Shown one piece after another: positions 1-11,558 of a DNA stretch of 64,000 bases. Numbering within the stretch: position 1 is the stretch's first letter; each line of letters begins with the position of its first letter. Under the pieces are notes generated by a model that was not told where the DNA came from, made no database searches, and was given only the letters and a program-made list of their open reading frames with translations. Made by a program: the position numbers and the translations under genes. The DNA comes from Primula veris (Eukaryota > Streptophyta > Magnoliopsida > Ericales > Primulaceae), in the NCBI GenBank assembly GCA_963682055.1, contig OY821742.1, forward strand, positions 21,327,635 to 21,391,634, in the 5' to 3' direction.

Positions 1-33
1 AAACTTCCAATTTCTGCATGGGGCTATGCTATT

Positions 34-2505
34 TTGCATGCTGCTGCATTGGTCCGTCTGAGGCTCATGGCCACCCAACCACTATCTGCGTACCAGTTGG
101 TAACTAGATATGAGCCCGATGCCTCACATTTACGTGTGTTTGGGTGCTTAGTCAATGTTCCAATTGAGCCGCCAAGCGTTCCAAATTTGAACCTCAAAAA
201 CGACGGGGCATATATATCGGTTATGAATCCCCATCCATAATACGCTATTTAGAGCACTTGACATGCGATCTCTTTACCGCTAGACATGCGGATTGTGACT
301 TTGATGAGACACTCTTCCCATCATTATGGGGAAAATGCACGTTAATGTTGATAAGGAATGACGTGAATTAATGTGGCATAGACCCACTATGTCATCTAGA
401 TCCCCCAACTGCACATAGTGATAAGGAAGTGGAGAGAATCTTAGGTCTCTAAAATGTTGCAAATCAAATGCCAGACGTATTTAATGACCTAGGGAATGTC
501 ACGAGATCACATATACCTGCTGTAAATGTGTCTTCAATGATAGACGTCCCTGTGAGATGCCATGTTCCGGTTGAACACGTTGCTCCGGTTGTGCCCACCG
601 AGCAAACGACGCTGCCGCCGGCCGTCCAGTCCACCGCCCTTCTGAAAAAAGGAGGAAGGTCGTCCAGTTCCAAGGATGTTCTGCCTCGAAAGAGGAGAAA
701 TCATGTCGCATCCGTTTTGCCATATGAGATCATTAAGGATCACGGTGATGTATGAGAGGAGCGTGTTCCAGATGAAACACAAGTTCCTAATCATCCCCAT
801 AACCTCAAAATATATGTTGATTATACTAGTTTAGACGATATTTTGAAGCAAAACGAGACTGCCATCGATGATGTGTTCATATATGCAGTGGCCACTGACA
901 TTATGAGCAATGATGACATGGAACCTCGTACCATTGCTGAGTGTCAGTGAAGAATAGACTGGCCTCAATGGAAACAAGCAATCCATGCTGAATTGGATTC
1001 CTTAACGAAACAAAGGATGTTTGGACCTGTCACTCCAACACCGTCCAATGTTAGACTAGTTGGTCATAAATGGATTTTCGTAAGGAAGCGTGATGAGAAT
1101 AATGAGATTGTTAGATACAAAGTTTGCCTTGTGGTGCAAGGTTTCTCTCAACGCCATGGAATTGATTACAATGAGATGTATTCTTTCGTAATGGACGTTA
1201 TAGCGTTCCGCTGCTTAATCAGTTTAGTAGTTTTCGAAAAACTGAATTTGTAGCTCATGGATGTAGTCACATCGTATCTCTATGGGGATCTAAACACAGA
1301 GATTTACATGAGAGTCCTTGATGGACTTAAGTGACTTAAGTTGCCTGAATCAAGTAGTTTCCGGCCACGGAACACGTTCTCGATTAGACTGAGACGATTA
1401 CTATATGGATTGAAACAATCTGGACAGATGTGGTATAACCGTCTAAGTGAATACTTGATCGGCTTGGGATTTGTTAATAATGAACTATGCACATGCGTGT
1501 TCATAAATAATCGACTTCAGGATACGCGATTATCGCAGTCTATGTAGATGATGTGAATCTCATAGGAACCTCGAAAAAGTTGTTCGAAACTGCTAAAATC
1601 TGGAAGAAGGAATTCAAGATGAAAGATCTTGGGAAGACATGGTATTGCCTCAGCCTGCAATACCATGTCTTCCCGATTTTAGTCCATCAAGAAAGCTACA
1701 CCGAAAAGGCGTTGAGGCGCTTTAGTCATAGTGATGCTAAGTCGTCCTCTACTCCCATGATCGTCTGATCTCTAGACATTAATAAGGACCCCTTCCGTCC
1801 AAAGGAGGACAATGAAGAGATATTGGGCCCATAGTATTCATATATGGGAGCAATAGGTACACTATTGTACTTGGCCCAATCTACTAGACCATACATCTCA
1901 TTTACTGTGAATTGTCTAGCTCGACACAACACTGCGCCAACACGCCGCCATTGGACTGGCATAAAAGACATTTTCTATTATCTTAGAGGTACTATAGACA
2001 TGGGCTGATTCTACTCCTTTATGTAGAGTGGATCTAGCTCCATTGATCCTTGAAATAACGCAACCTTTATCGGCTATGTTGATGCTGGTTTCTTATCAGA
2101 CCCGCACAAGGGACGTTCCCAATCTGGTTATGTCTTTACCATTAGAAACACGGTGATATCCTAGAGGTCTTATAAATAGACTCTAGTGGCAACTTCGACT
2201 AACCACTCTGAGCTAATCGCGCTCTATGAGGCGACTAGAGAGTGTGTCTGGCTTCGAGCAGTTATTGACCATATTCGAAGCACATGTGATCTAGCTTAAG
2301 ATGATGATGAACCAGTTATCATTTATGAGGACAACACCGCAAAAGTTGTTCTTTACACATAAACAACAAACGCTTCAAAAGATTGAAGTGAAGCATATTG
2401 GTTTAGAGAACAACCATGCTGACTTGTTTACCAAGTCATTACCAAAGCATTCTTTTCATAACCACGTATGGGAGATTGGCCAACATAGGCTATCTGAGCT
2501 ACCTT
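34..2505 (+). pseudogene. Broken copia pol (integrase C-term, RT, RNase H)
   Basis: The polyprotein would have copied and integrated the element. Conserved pieces occur in several frames. At 34-240 is an integrase C-terminal stretch (LVTRYEPDASHLRVFGC). RT runs from about 993 to 1760, with HKWIFVRKRDENNEIVRYK near 1065, RRLLYGLKQSGQMWYNRL near 1390-1440 and the catalytic YVDD at 1541-1552. RNase H follows, with GYVDAGFLSDPHK near 2070, NHSELIALYE near 2200 and an EDN triplet near 2327. The tail ADLFTKSLPKHSFHNHVW ends near 2480. Stops and frameshifts fall between all these blocks. An 18-bp palindrome interrupts the RT at 1631-1674. No functional product is expected. Confidence 0.9.
1631..1674. 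repeat. Perfect 18-bp inverted repeat inside copia RT
   Basis: Arms 1631-1648 and 1657-1674 are perfect reverse complements around an 8-base loop (CTCAGCCT). The right arm replaces the sequence expected between the RT motif DLGKT and ILVHQ, so it looks like a templated change rather than an ancestral feature. Confidence 0.85.
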
Positions 2506-2950
2506 TGAACAACATTTCATGTCGGAGTCAAAATCCTCACACCATGTTGTGTACAAGTGAGGGGGAAGCATCCTGTTGTATGCTTGTGTACTCTTTTTGT
2601 TCTTAGTCCAAGTTTTTAACGAGACACGTTCCCTGTTATACCTCACTAAGGATTGCTGAAATCAGATGGAGTATCCTGTCGTATACTTCTTACCACTGTG
2701 TACTCTTTTGTCCTTCGACCGCATGTTTTTCTCACTAGGTTTACTCTGGCAAGGTTTTGATGAGACACACTATTTTGTGGTTAGTTACTTACATAGTATT
2801 TCGGCATATATCATTCGGCTACACAATTTCTCCTAGATACCGTTTTTGTCTCATACTGCGTTATCCGGCCCTAAGGTTTTTATGTGTTTTAGCACTGCGA
2901 ATGAACTCGACTCAGATCGACTGCATGAAGACGAACAACTCAAGACGTCC

Positions 2951-2959
2951 AAGGGGGAG
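2951..2959 (+). other. Copia polypurine tract
   Basis: AAGGGGGAG lies directly before the TG of the 3' LTR, as expected for the plus-strand primer of reverse transcription. Confidence 0.75.
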
Positions 2960-3383
2960 TGTTGTAGAAGGTTCTAGAAGACTCTAGAATGTTCTAGGTG
3001 GATGTCTTGAGCTTGTATTTTATGGACTTTAGTTGGGCCTGAGTGAGCTTGTAACGCTACCCCTCTATCTATATAAAGAGGGTTAGCACTACAAAAAAAT
3101 ACCCAAATAACGACGGGATTAGTGACGGTATTTTTTGTTACGAGCTTATTAGCGACGGTTTTTGTGACGGATTTGTGAGAGTTTAGTTAATTTGCGACAG
3201 ATTGTGACGACTTTTTAAATTAGCGACAGTCTTGTGACAACTTTTGATTCTCACTAAATCAAACATTATTTTGTAGTGTAGGGGTCTTGTATACATTCAT
3301 TGATACTGATTAATATAATATTGTTCCATCTCTCTCCACTTCTCTCTCCCTAATACCTATAGCTAATAGTTGTATTTACAACA
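2960..3383 (+). repeat. Copia 3' LTR (with nested insertion)
   Basis: The LTR begins TGTTGTA (2960-2966) and ends with the exact inverse TACAACA (3377-3383). A TATA-like box, CTATATAAAGAG, lies at about 3069-3080. Without the 192-bp nested element and its 3-bp duplication the LTR is about 229 bp. The partner LTR is outside the window. Confidence 0.8.
3087..3278. mobile_element. CACTA-type non-autonomous element (MITE)
   Basis: The 192-bp element starts CACTACAAAAAAAT and ends TTATTTTGTAGTG, the classic CACTA inverted termini. It is flanked by the 3-bp duplication TAG (3084-3086 and 3279-3281), the size expected for En/Spm-type insertion. It has no coding capacity. Inside are repeated GCGACG/GTGACG-type subterminal words. 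Removing it and one TAG restores a continuous copia LTR. Confidence 0.88.
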
Positions 3384-3510
3384 ACTTGTTTATTTTTGTA
3401 GTAGAAAATTTAATATATGTCCTGTTACAAATTGTTTGAATATACTTTAAATTTAATTCTTTGAATATGGAAATTGCTTTACTTATACAGTGGGTAATGC
3501 ACCTAGATAG

Positions 3511-3896
3511 GAGTATGTACAATAGTTTTGTTAAATTTGTCTGGTTAGATAGTACACATATGTATGTTAAATGTCATCTATGTATCTTTACCCCATCTAA
3601 GTTTACAATACTGCATTTTTCTTGTCAATTTTTTTTATATAATTTATAATAAATAATTAATTTAGCAAATTTAATACTTTTACTGTAAATAAAGAAAAAA
3701 GAAATAATATGTTATTTTCTCTTTAATATAGAAGTTGGTCAAATCAAATTGCCACGTCATTCGTTAAATTTATTGTTCAATTTAACAAGAATGTACGGAT
3801 TTAATGAGTTCACTAACAATACTATTTTAAGGTTAAAACATGTTTATTAACTAATAATTTTATCTAAGAAGTGAAATAATAATATCGTTGATGCTC
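3511..3896. mobile_element. PIF/Harbinger-like MITE, diverged copy
   Basis: The right end GATGCTC and the degenerate left end GAGTATGTACAATAG form imperfect inverted termini. The body aligns by eye over most of its length with the better preserved copy at 21685-22121, sharing TTTAATAAATAATTAATTT-type blocks, TTTAATATAGAA, and CACGTCATTCGTTAAA against CATGTCATTAATTAAA. Flanking triplets are TAG and TAA, so the target duplication is decayed or the edge is off by a base. Confidence 0.6.
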
Positions 3897-4942
3897 TAAT
3901 GTAGGGGAACAATTAAGAATATTTGAAATATGAGAGATTGGAGGAGAAGAGAGATTTTAAGAGAGAGAAATTTTTGAAAACATATTTAAAAAATAAATAT
4001 TTGGTTGATAAGTCTTTAAATTAACCAGGATAGCCTTAAGGAGTAATACTAATTGCAAAATAAGTATATAAAGTAGTACTAAAAGAAAAGAAATCAATTC
4101 AAAATAAAGGGGTAGAGAGTCTTATACACGTCTTTACCAATAAACCCTACTTCAATTCTCATTAGGAATACTAGTAATGTCAAATAGTAAATACTAAATA
4201 AATAGGAATTATAAAAGAGATATAATCCTAATCTAACTAGAAAATCTAAATAACAGTATATCAAAGAAAACTCAATAAAAGGTAAGGATAAATTACACGC
4301 AAGAGCTAAACCCTATACATATAGGGAATAAGCACGGATCAGTTGTCGGTCTAAGTTTATCACATAAGAGTTGTTCAAAATGCAGATGAATTGGTGGTAG
4401 ATATTTATTCTTGAAATTGGAAAATAGAGGAGGATGAAATACAGAAAAAATGAAAGAAAAATACCAAGTGGAAAGGGACGTTAGTATCTCTAAGGATACT
4501 GAAAAATTAAAAACTCACAGATATAATAACAGACAACGGTCGAGATCTACATATCACTACTACGATTCATCATAGTGATGGAAGTTTTGCTAACGCTTGT
4601 CTCAAGTTGAGGTTAAAGAGTTTGTGGATGAAGAAAGAGACATGGCAAATATCAAGCAAGTTGTTGGCTATTTTACTCATTTTTTAAGTGTTTGTTTTTA
4701 TTGTATTTTTTCTTTTCCCTTTGTTTTCAATCTGTGTAATAAGGTCATGCCATATTATTCTTATAAAATAAACCGTGGGTTTCAACCCACTTTAATTATA
4801 AAAAATAAAAAAAGGTAAGGATAAATCATAAGTACGTACAATGGTGGCATATATGCATTAAGCTAGTTTTGATTACAAATTAAAACGTATCATTCGCGAT
4901 GTGCACAACAAATTGGAAGGAAAAAACATATGGAAGAGAGTA
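3897..4942. other. AT-rich spacer, no gene seen
   Basis: The sequence is AT-rich with stops in all frames. A 73-codon open stretch at 4597-4818 has no recognisable family and low-complexity codon content, so I do not call it a gene. The spacer separates the MITE from the 3' end of the LTPG gene. Confidence 0.5.
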
Positions 4943-4948
4943 TTTATT
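4943..4948 (-). terminator. Candidate poly(A) signal of the LTPG gene
   Basis: On the minus strand this reads AATAAA, about 73 bases downstream of the LTPG stop codon (5021-5023). This is a usual distance for a plant 3' UTR. Inferred from position only. Confidence 0.4.
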
Positions 4949-5020
4949 TGACATCACAAAAAAAGTTACGTAGTAGGATTAGTGGATCTCCAAACCCAAT
5001 TATACTAAAAACTTCATATA

Positions 5021-5160
5021 TTATATATTTAGTAAGAGGTGGACGATCGTCGAAGTTGTGATGCAGGTAACCATGTCAACTCCAAACCAGCTCTTTCTTG
5101 TCCCACCATCATTCGTTAGTTTAGCACTTGATCCAGTTGTAGATGCAGTGTTAGGTATTC
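5021..5160 (-). CDS. LTPG exon 3 (GPI-signal exon)
   Basis: The acceptor TTATGTAG precedes the exon. Two bases complete the Gly codon begun in exon 2, then 45 codons and TAA (5021-5023). The product starts IPNTASTTGSSAKLTNDGG, a small-residue stretch suited to a GPI attachment site, then RKSWFGVDMVTCITTSTIVH and a weakly hydrophobic end. The phase fits exon 2 exactly, although the exons lie 16 kb apart. That match, with the family-typical tail, is the reason for linking them. Confidence 0.8.
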
Positions 5161-8100
5161 CTACATAAAGAAACCATCGAAATTAACAGCCAAATAATAT
5201 TTATATTTAGTAATACAGAGGAATCCCACCTTTTGTACGTAGCTCATAAAATTGATTAGTACTACTTTATGAATATGCTGAGAAAGATTAGATTGTTCAC
5301 ATATTTATCTTAAAAACGTTACTTTTATAGCAATTAACAGAATTACAATATATTTTGCATCAGACTACACTAAAAACAATATTTTGCATCTAAGCTTTTT
5401 ATCCTGTTGTACTGCATACTTGGAGTATAATACTAAATAAATTATCAAACTTCTTAGGAAATTATCAAATTTTAGGATTTGAGTTAATAAGGTAAATTGA
5501 TAAAGCCATAACTTTGGTCGGTCGCGTTAGGCTTTTCAATAATGATATAATGATAAATCAACCGTGAATAAATGATACTTCCTGATCTTTATTATTGCTC
5601 GGATTATTGTCCTTGTTCGGACTATTACATTTGCTCAGATTAGTATTTCGGTTCTACAATTATGCTCGATATACCTATTTGATCTCTCGTCTTGATCTTT
5701 CTCCTCTCTTATTCGGTGCTCGGCTGTCTTTTCTCGGTTTATTTCTCGAAATGATACGCTTTGGTTAGTTTCTCTCTTTTCTTAACTTCTCTCTATAATT
5801 TTTGGATAGATTTTCTGGTCCTTTTCTAGGAGGGGTAGTTGGCTATTTATAGGCAACTGCGCCTTCTAGGATATTGACAAATGTCTTCATCCCAGGGATT
5901 TTTCAGACAAGGGTCCCCCTTTGATTGGGCTTGGGCTTTGGGTAGTAGCACCCCAATTCCTATAAAAAGTATGAGATGACCCATTTAAGCGTTGGATACC
6001 CATTTATAAAGTGGGTTGATTATGACCCGAATAGAATATTCGGGTCTGATTTTTATGTTCTATCAAGTGCTCCCTGACTTCCTCGGCGTGGTTTCCATGT
6101 CGGGGGAGTCATGTTCGGTTTGTCGAGAACGTTACTTCGGTCTTGTTTTTCCCAATGCTTCATCGAGAAACGCAATAGACTTGCGACGTTTTCCAGGGGG
6201 GGGGCACATTTAATGTTTCCTATCCTAATATCTTTTTTCGAGGAAAACTCCTATAAAGGGGTGTGCTCCCTCCATAATTAGGCATTTTACTACTAATTTG
6301 CTCGTGACATAATGGCTTCTTCTGGTTCTACTGGTGAGAGCTCCTTTAATTATATTTCATATTTAGAAACGGAAATCAAGAAATCTCATACCGCGAATAA
6401 GAAACTCGTGGCCAAGGTTTCAAACTACAAGAAAAGGTTGTCTGACATGGATTCCGATCATCATGTGACGATGGCCGATCGGGATTGGGCCTATGAGCAT
6501 ATAAAGAAGCTCGAGGCTAATCTGGCTAAGCAGAAGGCAGCAAAGAGGGCCTATAAGCTTGCCTTCAAGGAGTTGCATGCTCGGTCCAGACCGAGTTCGG
6601 ATGACGATGAAGAAGGCTCTTCCTCGAAATAATTAGTCTTTTGTAATTTCTGTCGTAATTTCTCTTGAATGGGGAGTCTTCTCCTCAGTTGTAATCGAAG
6701 TTTTTTGGAATTAATAAAATATTTTCCTTTCTCTTTCTTCTTACTTTTTCTTTTTGGCGTCTCCTGCTCACTTGGTCAGCTGATATAGTTGATCATTTGC
6801 CTGATCTTCTGTACTAGCTCTTCTTGGATGTAATAGATCTTTTCGGATGTAATAGGTTTTTATCTCGGATGTAATAGGTTTTTATCTCGGATGTAATAGA
6901 CCTTGATGTAACAGACCTCGATGTAATATTGTCTATTGATGTAATGAACAATGATGTATTCCATCTTCATTAATGAAAAGTATTTTTGCCCTTTTCTTTT
7001 TGCCTTTCTTTTTATATTGTACCTGTGGTTTGTTGTTTGTCTGGAATCTAGATCTTTGAATATCTCGTCTTTATTTCTTCTGCACTGTAGTCTCAGATGT
7101 CAATAGATGTCCCCATTACTGGCAAACATATGTGCCTGCTCCCTAGTAGGTCAGGAAATGTACATGCCCCCCAGCATGTCAGGAAATATGCAATTTCCCA
7201 AGCAAGGTCATAAAATATCATACTCTTCGTTCTATAAGTACTTCTCTTTTCTTTGGTAGTTTATCATCTCTTTTTTCTTTTTGCTTCTCTCTTCCTTAGC
7301 CCTTTATTTTCTTCCGTACTAAACAATTTCCCAGAATGTCTGGACCTGTGGTGAGATATCATGCTCAGATGAAGGGCTTGGATACTGAGGTATCTCGGGT
7401 CCGCCGTCGGATGGCAAGGCTTGAGAAAGAGTATGGCATTTTGGCCTTGAGCTTGTTCGGCTCTTATCCCGAAGAGACGGTGAAGTGGACCGAGATCTCG
7501 GCACTGAGTCGCCAGCTCGATCACTTGTTGCTGCAGAGAAACCATCTGGCCAACTCCTGGTATGATGCCGAGGAAATTTGGGACCATTCTCAAGATGAGT
7601 TTGACAACTCTCCTCAAGGCCTAGCTAACATAATGGTAAAGAATGCTCGGCTCGTGGAACGCGTCAGGGTTCTTACTACGGAAAACAACAGGCTCTCCTC
7701 GGAGAATGACGATTTGGTCGCCATGAACGATTCCTACCAAGCTCGGTTGAATTGTTCTGCTCGTTTTGCTTTCTCTCGGTCTGGCAGTTCGGTTTTTCCA
7801 CCCATTGATCCTTAGATTGGGCTGGTTTTCTTTTGTATTTCCCCTTTTGCCATTTGTGTTTTATCTTTTGTATTTGATGAATCAGTTGTATCTTTTCGTG
7901 TCTCGTGCCTGTCTTGTGAACCATTGTAACGCTTCGTATTTTGTGCCTTTTTATTCTCTATATATGCTCCCTATTGCCTGTATCTCATTATCAATTTCTA
8001 CCTCTCTCTTGTTTTATAATTTGCTTTTGCGTGAGATGGCTCCCATCACTAGGTCTGCCTCCAAAAAGAAAACCCTTATGGAAGAGGAGCCTACCTTTTT

Positions 8101-11100
8101 GCTACCTCGTCCCCCTGGCTTTGGGGAGGAGGATTTGACTCCTCTTCAACTAAAAGAAATTGAGATGTCATGGCTGAAATATGATCTCATGTGTGCTCGG
8201 ACTGAAGCGAGGAGGTTTAAACAATATTGGGACGAGGAGGGCACTGCTCGTTTCAAGGCCGAGCAAAAATGCGAGTCTCAGTCTTACGCCTTGAAACAGG
8301 CTGAGATGGCGATTTCTCGTTTGGTTAGGGAGAAAGAGCGTCTGGAGGAACTTTTGGCGAAGAGGGATGTTGCTATGGGGGATAGTTCGAAAAAGTAGGA
8401 CGGGTGTATTTTCTTTTTCTGTTGTATTGTTTGTGTTTCCCCCTTTGTGGATGAATAAAACTTGTCTTGCATTTGATTCTGTCCTATTTTATTTCCTGTT
8501 TGCTTCTCTTTTATGTCTCTGATCATACACCGAACAATATGCCCGGTTATCCCCCCGGAGAGCGTTGTTAGACTTGATGATCGCTGCCATCAAGCTAGAA
8601 ACGGTCTTCGTCCACTTTGTTCGGTGTGCCCTTGTGTTAAGGATAGGTTTGGGAGTCGAGGAACTTTAATCGGGGGATATTCTCGGTGTGATAGTAGTGG
8701 TAGCGTATGTGAGAAGCTTTTCGTGGTAGGGTCCACTGGCCGTTTATTTAGGTGTAATGATGTGAACTGCCTTGGGTAGTGGGATACGCGCTGACGTGGC
8801 GAAATCTGGAGCGTGTATATGTTAAAAAGAGCAGCGGTTGTTGACTTTCGTATGGTTGGAAAAAGGTAAACCTCTGTTACACGAAAGGACGGTTATTATT
8901 TTATTCCTTTTGTGACTCCACTCCTTTTTATTGTGCCAAGTAATCCTGTTTATTTTTATCATAGAATTCGCTGAAGAAAATATCGTTCTCTCTCTAAAGC
9001 ATATTCTTCCTGCCAAAAAGGAAAAGAGTTCGGCCGCTTGATCTAGGGTTTCGTGGGTTTGTTGGAAGACTTGCTGCTGTTCGCGCTTGCTTGCTCATAA
9101 TGATTACTGTAAGTGATTTTTTGTTCTCCCCCCTTCCCTCTTTTAGGAGTTGTATTTGAGTTGTCGTTGTGGTCATAGGTGTGTCGTTGGTATATGGTTC
9201 AGGTTATCTATATATGTCTGATGATTCTGATGTAATGTGCGTGGGGGGGGGGGGGGTGGCTCTCGTTCTATTGATGTGGTTCTGGTGTGTGTATTTGGTT
9301 AGTATATTGATGGACTTTTGATGATATTTGTATAGGAAATTTTGACCCAAAGTGTGGCCCAAGTTGGCACATTCGTGGAGAAGGATTTTAAAGAACTCGC
9401 CGGAATACCTGACAACATACATATCCGGCTTCCTATTTCTGACGAGGAGGTGCTGGGATTTGTACCTGCCGGCGAGGTGGCCGTGCGTTCTTCGGCATTC
9501 TTCACTGGTGGTCTTCGACTGCCCTTTACAAACTGGGTGGCTTCGTTCTTTGAGGCCGTCCAAATTGCTCCGGCCCAACTGGCCCTAAATGGTTACCGTA
9601 CTCTGAATGGTATCCAAAGGCTATCGGAGTTGTCCGGAATACCGATTAAACTGAAGGACGTCTTTGGAGTCTATAGTCTGAGCTTTGAGCGTCGCAGCTC
9701 GTATTTGAAGACTCTGCGTGCCTTTTGCCGGCTCGTTATCGGTTTGCCGGATACCAATAAAGAGCGTAATCTTGGTATTGTAATTGCTTCCGGTGCATGG
9801 GGTTGTGCGGGACACCAGATTCCTGGACCGGCGACCAATGCTCCCATCATGTCAGACCTCGGCGCCCCCAATGTAGAGGCTCTGTTAGCTCTTTGGAAAT
9901 GGTGGGGGCCTGGACCTACACCGGATCCTGCGAGTCGTACGGCTCCGATGTTGCTCGGTTACCCTATGGGGTCGGTGACCAAGGGAAATCCGGCACCCGA
10001 GATCCCCAAAGAGCCCGAGGAGGAATTCTTAAAGGTGGTCCAGGCTCGATGTGCTACTCGGCTTGGGAAAAAGGCCGTTCGTTCTAAGCGTCGTGCAGCT
10101 GACCCTGTCGTTGAAACAACGAAGAGGGCTAGGGGAACCGATACATCGGTTACCGAGGAAGATGCGAACGTTGGTTTGGGCGAGGGGGTGTGTGCCGCTG
10201 GTCAAGGGGATACCGCCGAGGATGTCTCTGCTCCGGGCGAGGTATATGTATAGTTATTATGATTTTCTTGTCTTTTGGTTGTTTGTCATTTGGTTCGCTA
10301 GTGCTTTGCTTTATTAGTCATCTTGTTTCAGCTACTGACTTCTCCATTGGTTACCCTCTTGACGATGTATTCGGATATATGAACCTCTTGACGAACATGG
10401 GAGAGGGTACGATGACTTTGCCGGTCATCTCGCCTATTCCCACCGAGGGTCCGATAGATTTGTCCGTGTGCTCGCCCCTCCGTAATGAGGAAGAGATCGA
10501 GCATAGGGCCCCTGAGATTGAGCAGTTGGAGGAGGACGTGGGGGTGGAGATGAAAGGCAGCGAAGAGAATGCCGGGGATGTTGTGACGGGTGTCGAGGAT
10601 GAGGCTCTCGACGAATCCGAGAAAGGGTTGGTTGACGGGGTTGCAATGACCCGGTACATTGACCGATGTAGGGGTGAACTGCTGGATCAACCGAGAACAC
10701 TGAAGATGGGGTATACGGCTCTGAAACCCCTTGTGTTCAAGAATGCAGAAAAACTATCTGCCCAACCTACAATGTCAGTTATAGAGCAGGCCCACGCGGA
10801 TGCGCTGAGGGTACGTGGGGATCGTATTGCACTATATAGGTTTGGTACTTGTATTTTATTTGGAAACTAATGTGTTGAAGTGCAGATTGCTGTGAGTGCC
10901 GTGGTGCTACGGGATCAGCTGGGAGCGCTAGAGGGTGAGAAAGAGAAGCTGGTGACCGAGAAGGATAATCTGGTGGCCGAGAAGGAGAAATTGGTCGCCG
11001 AGAAGAAAACCCTGGGCGAGAATTATGACAAACTGTCGGTGGACTTTCTGCACCTGACCGAGGATGTCGAGAAATTGAAGGCGGAAAAAGAGAGCATGGC

Positions 11101-11516
11101 CGTTAAGTACGGCGAACTAGAGGAGGAGAACTTGCTCCTGGCTGAGGACGTGGAAGCCGAAAAGGCTAAGGTGTCTGCCCTGAAAACGGCACAGGCGGAG
11201 GAGCGGAAAAAGTTAGCGATGATGGCCAACTTTTCTGTATACTGCGCTCATGTGCGGGCGCTCAATTTCGCGAATGTTCCTCTGTCGGATAGGGCGTGGT
11301 CGGAGTTGGTGTATCCGTGTCCGCATGGTGCACCGCCGAAACCCTTGGACTGGGCGAATCTTCGTGAAGAAGAGCTGCCTCGGCTACCGGGGCAGACAAT
11401 TTCGACAGCGCTGCGTCCTCACTCTATGTCGACCCCGTCCACTCCTCGACCGGCTGCTACTGTTGTTCCCCCACCAGCATCTCCTCAGGTGGAACCTTGA
11501 CTATCTTCCTAGCATT

Positions 11517-11558
<42 letters not shown>

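Larger units (their letters stand above)
1..3383 (+). mobile_element. Degenerate Ty1/copia retrotransposon, 3' half
   Basis: The window opens inside a copia-type element. In order it shows the C-terminal part of integrase, reverse transcriptase, RNase H, a polypurine tract and the 3' LTR (2960-3383). The order INT-RT-RNaseH is diagnostic for Ty1/copia. The pol frame is broken by many stops and frameshifts, so the copy is dead. The 5' LTR lies outside the window, so target duplications cannot be checked. A CACTA-type element is nested in the 3' LTR. Confidence 0.9.
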
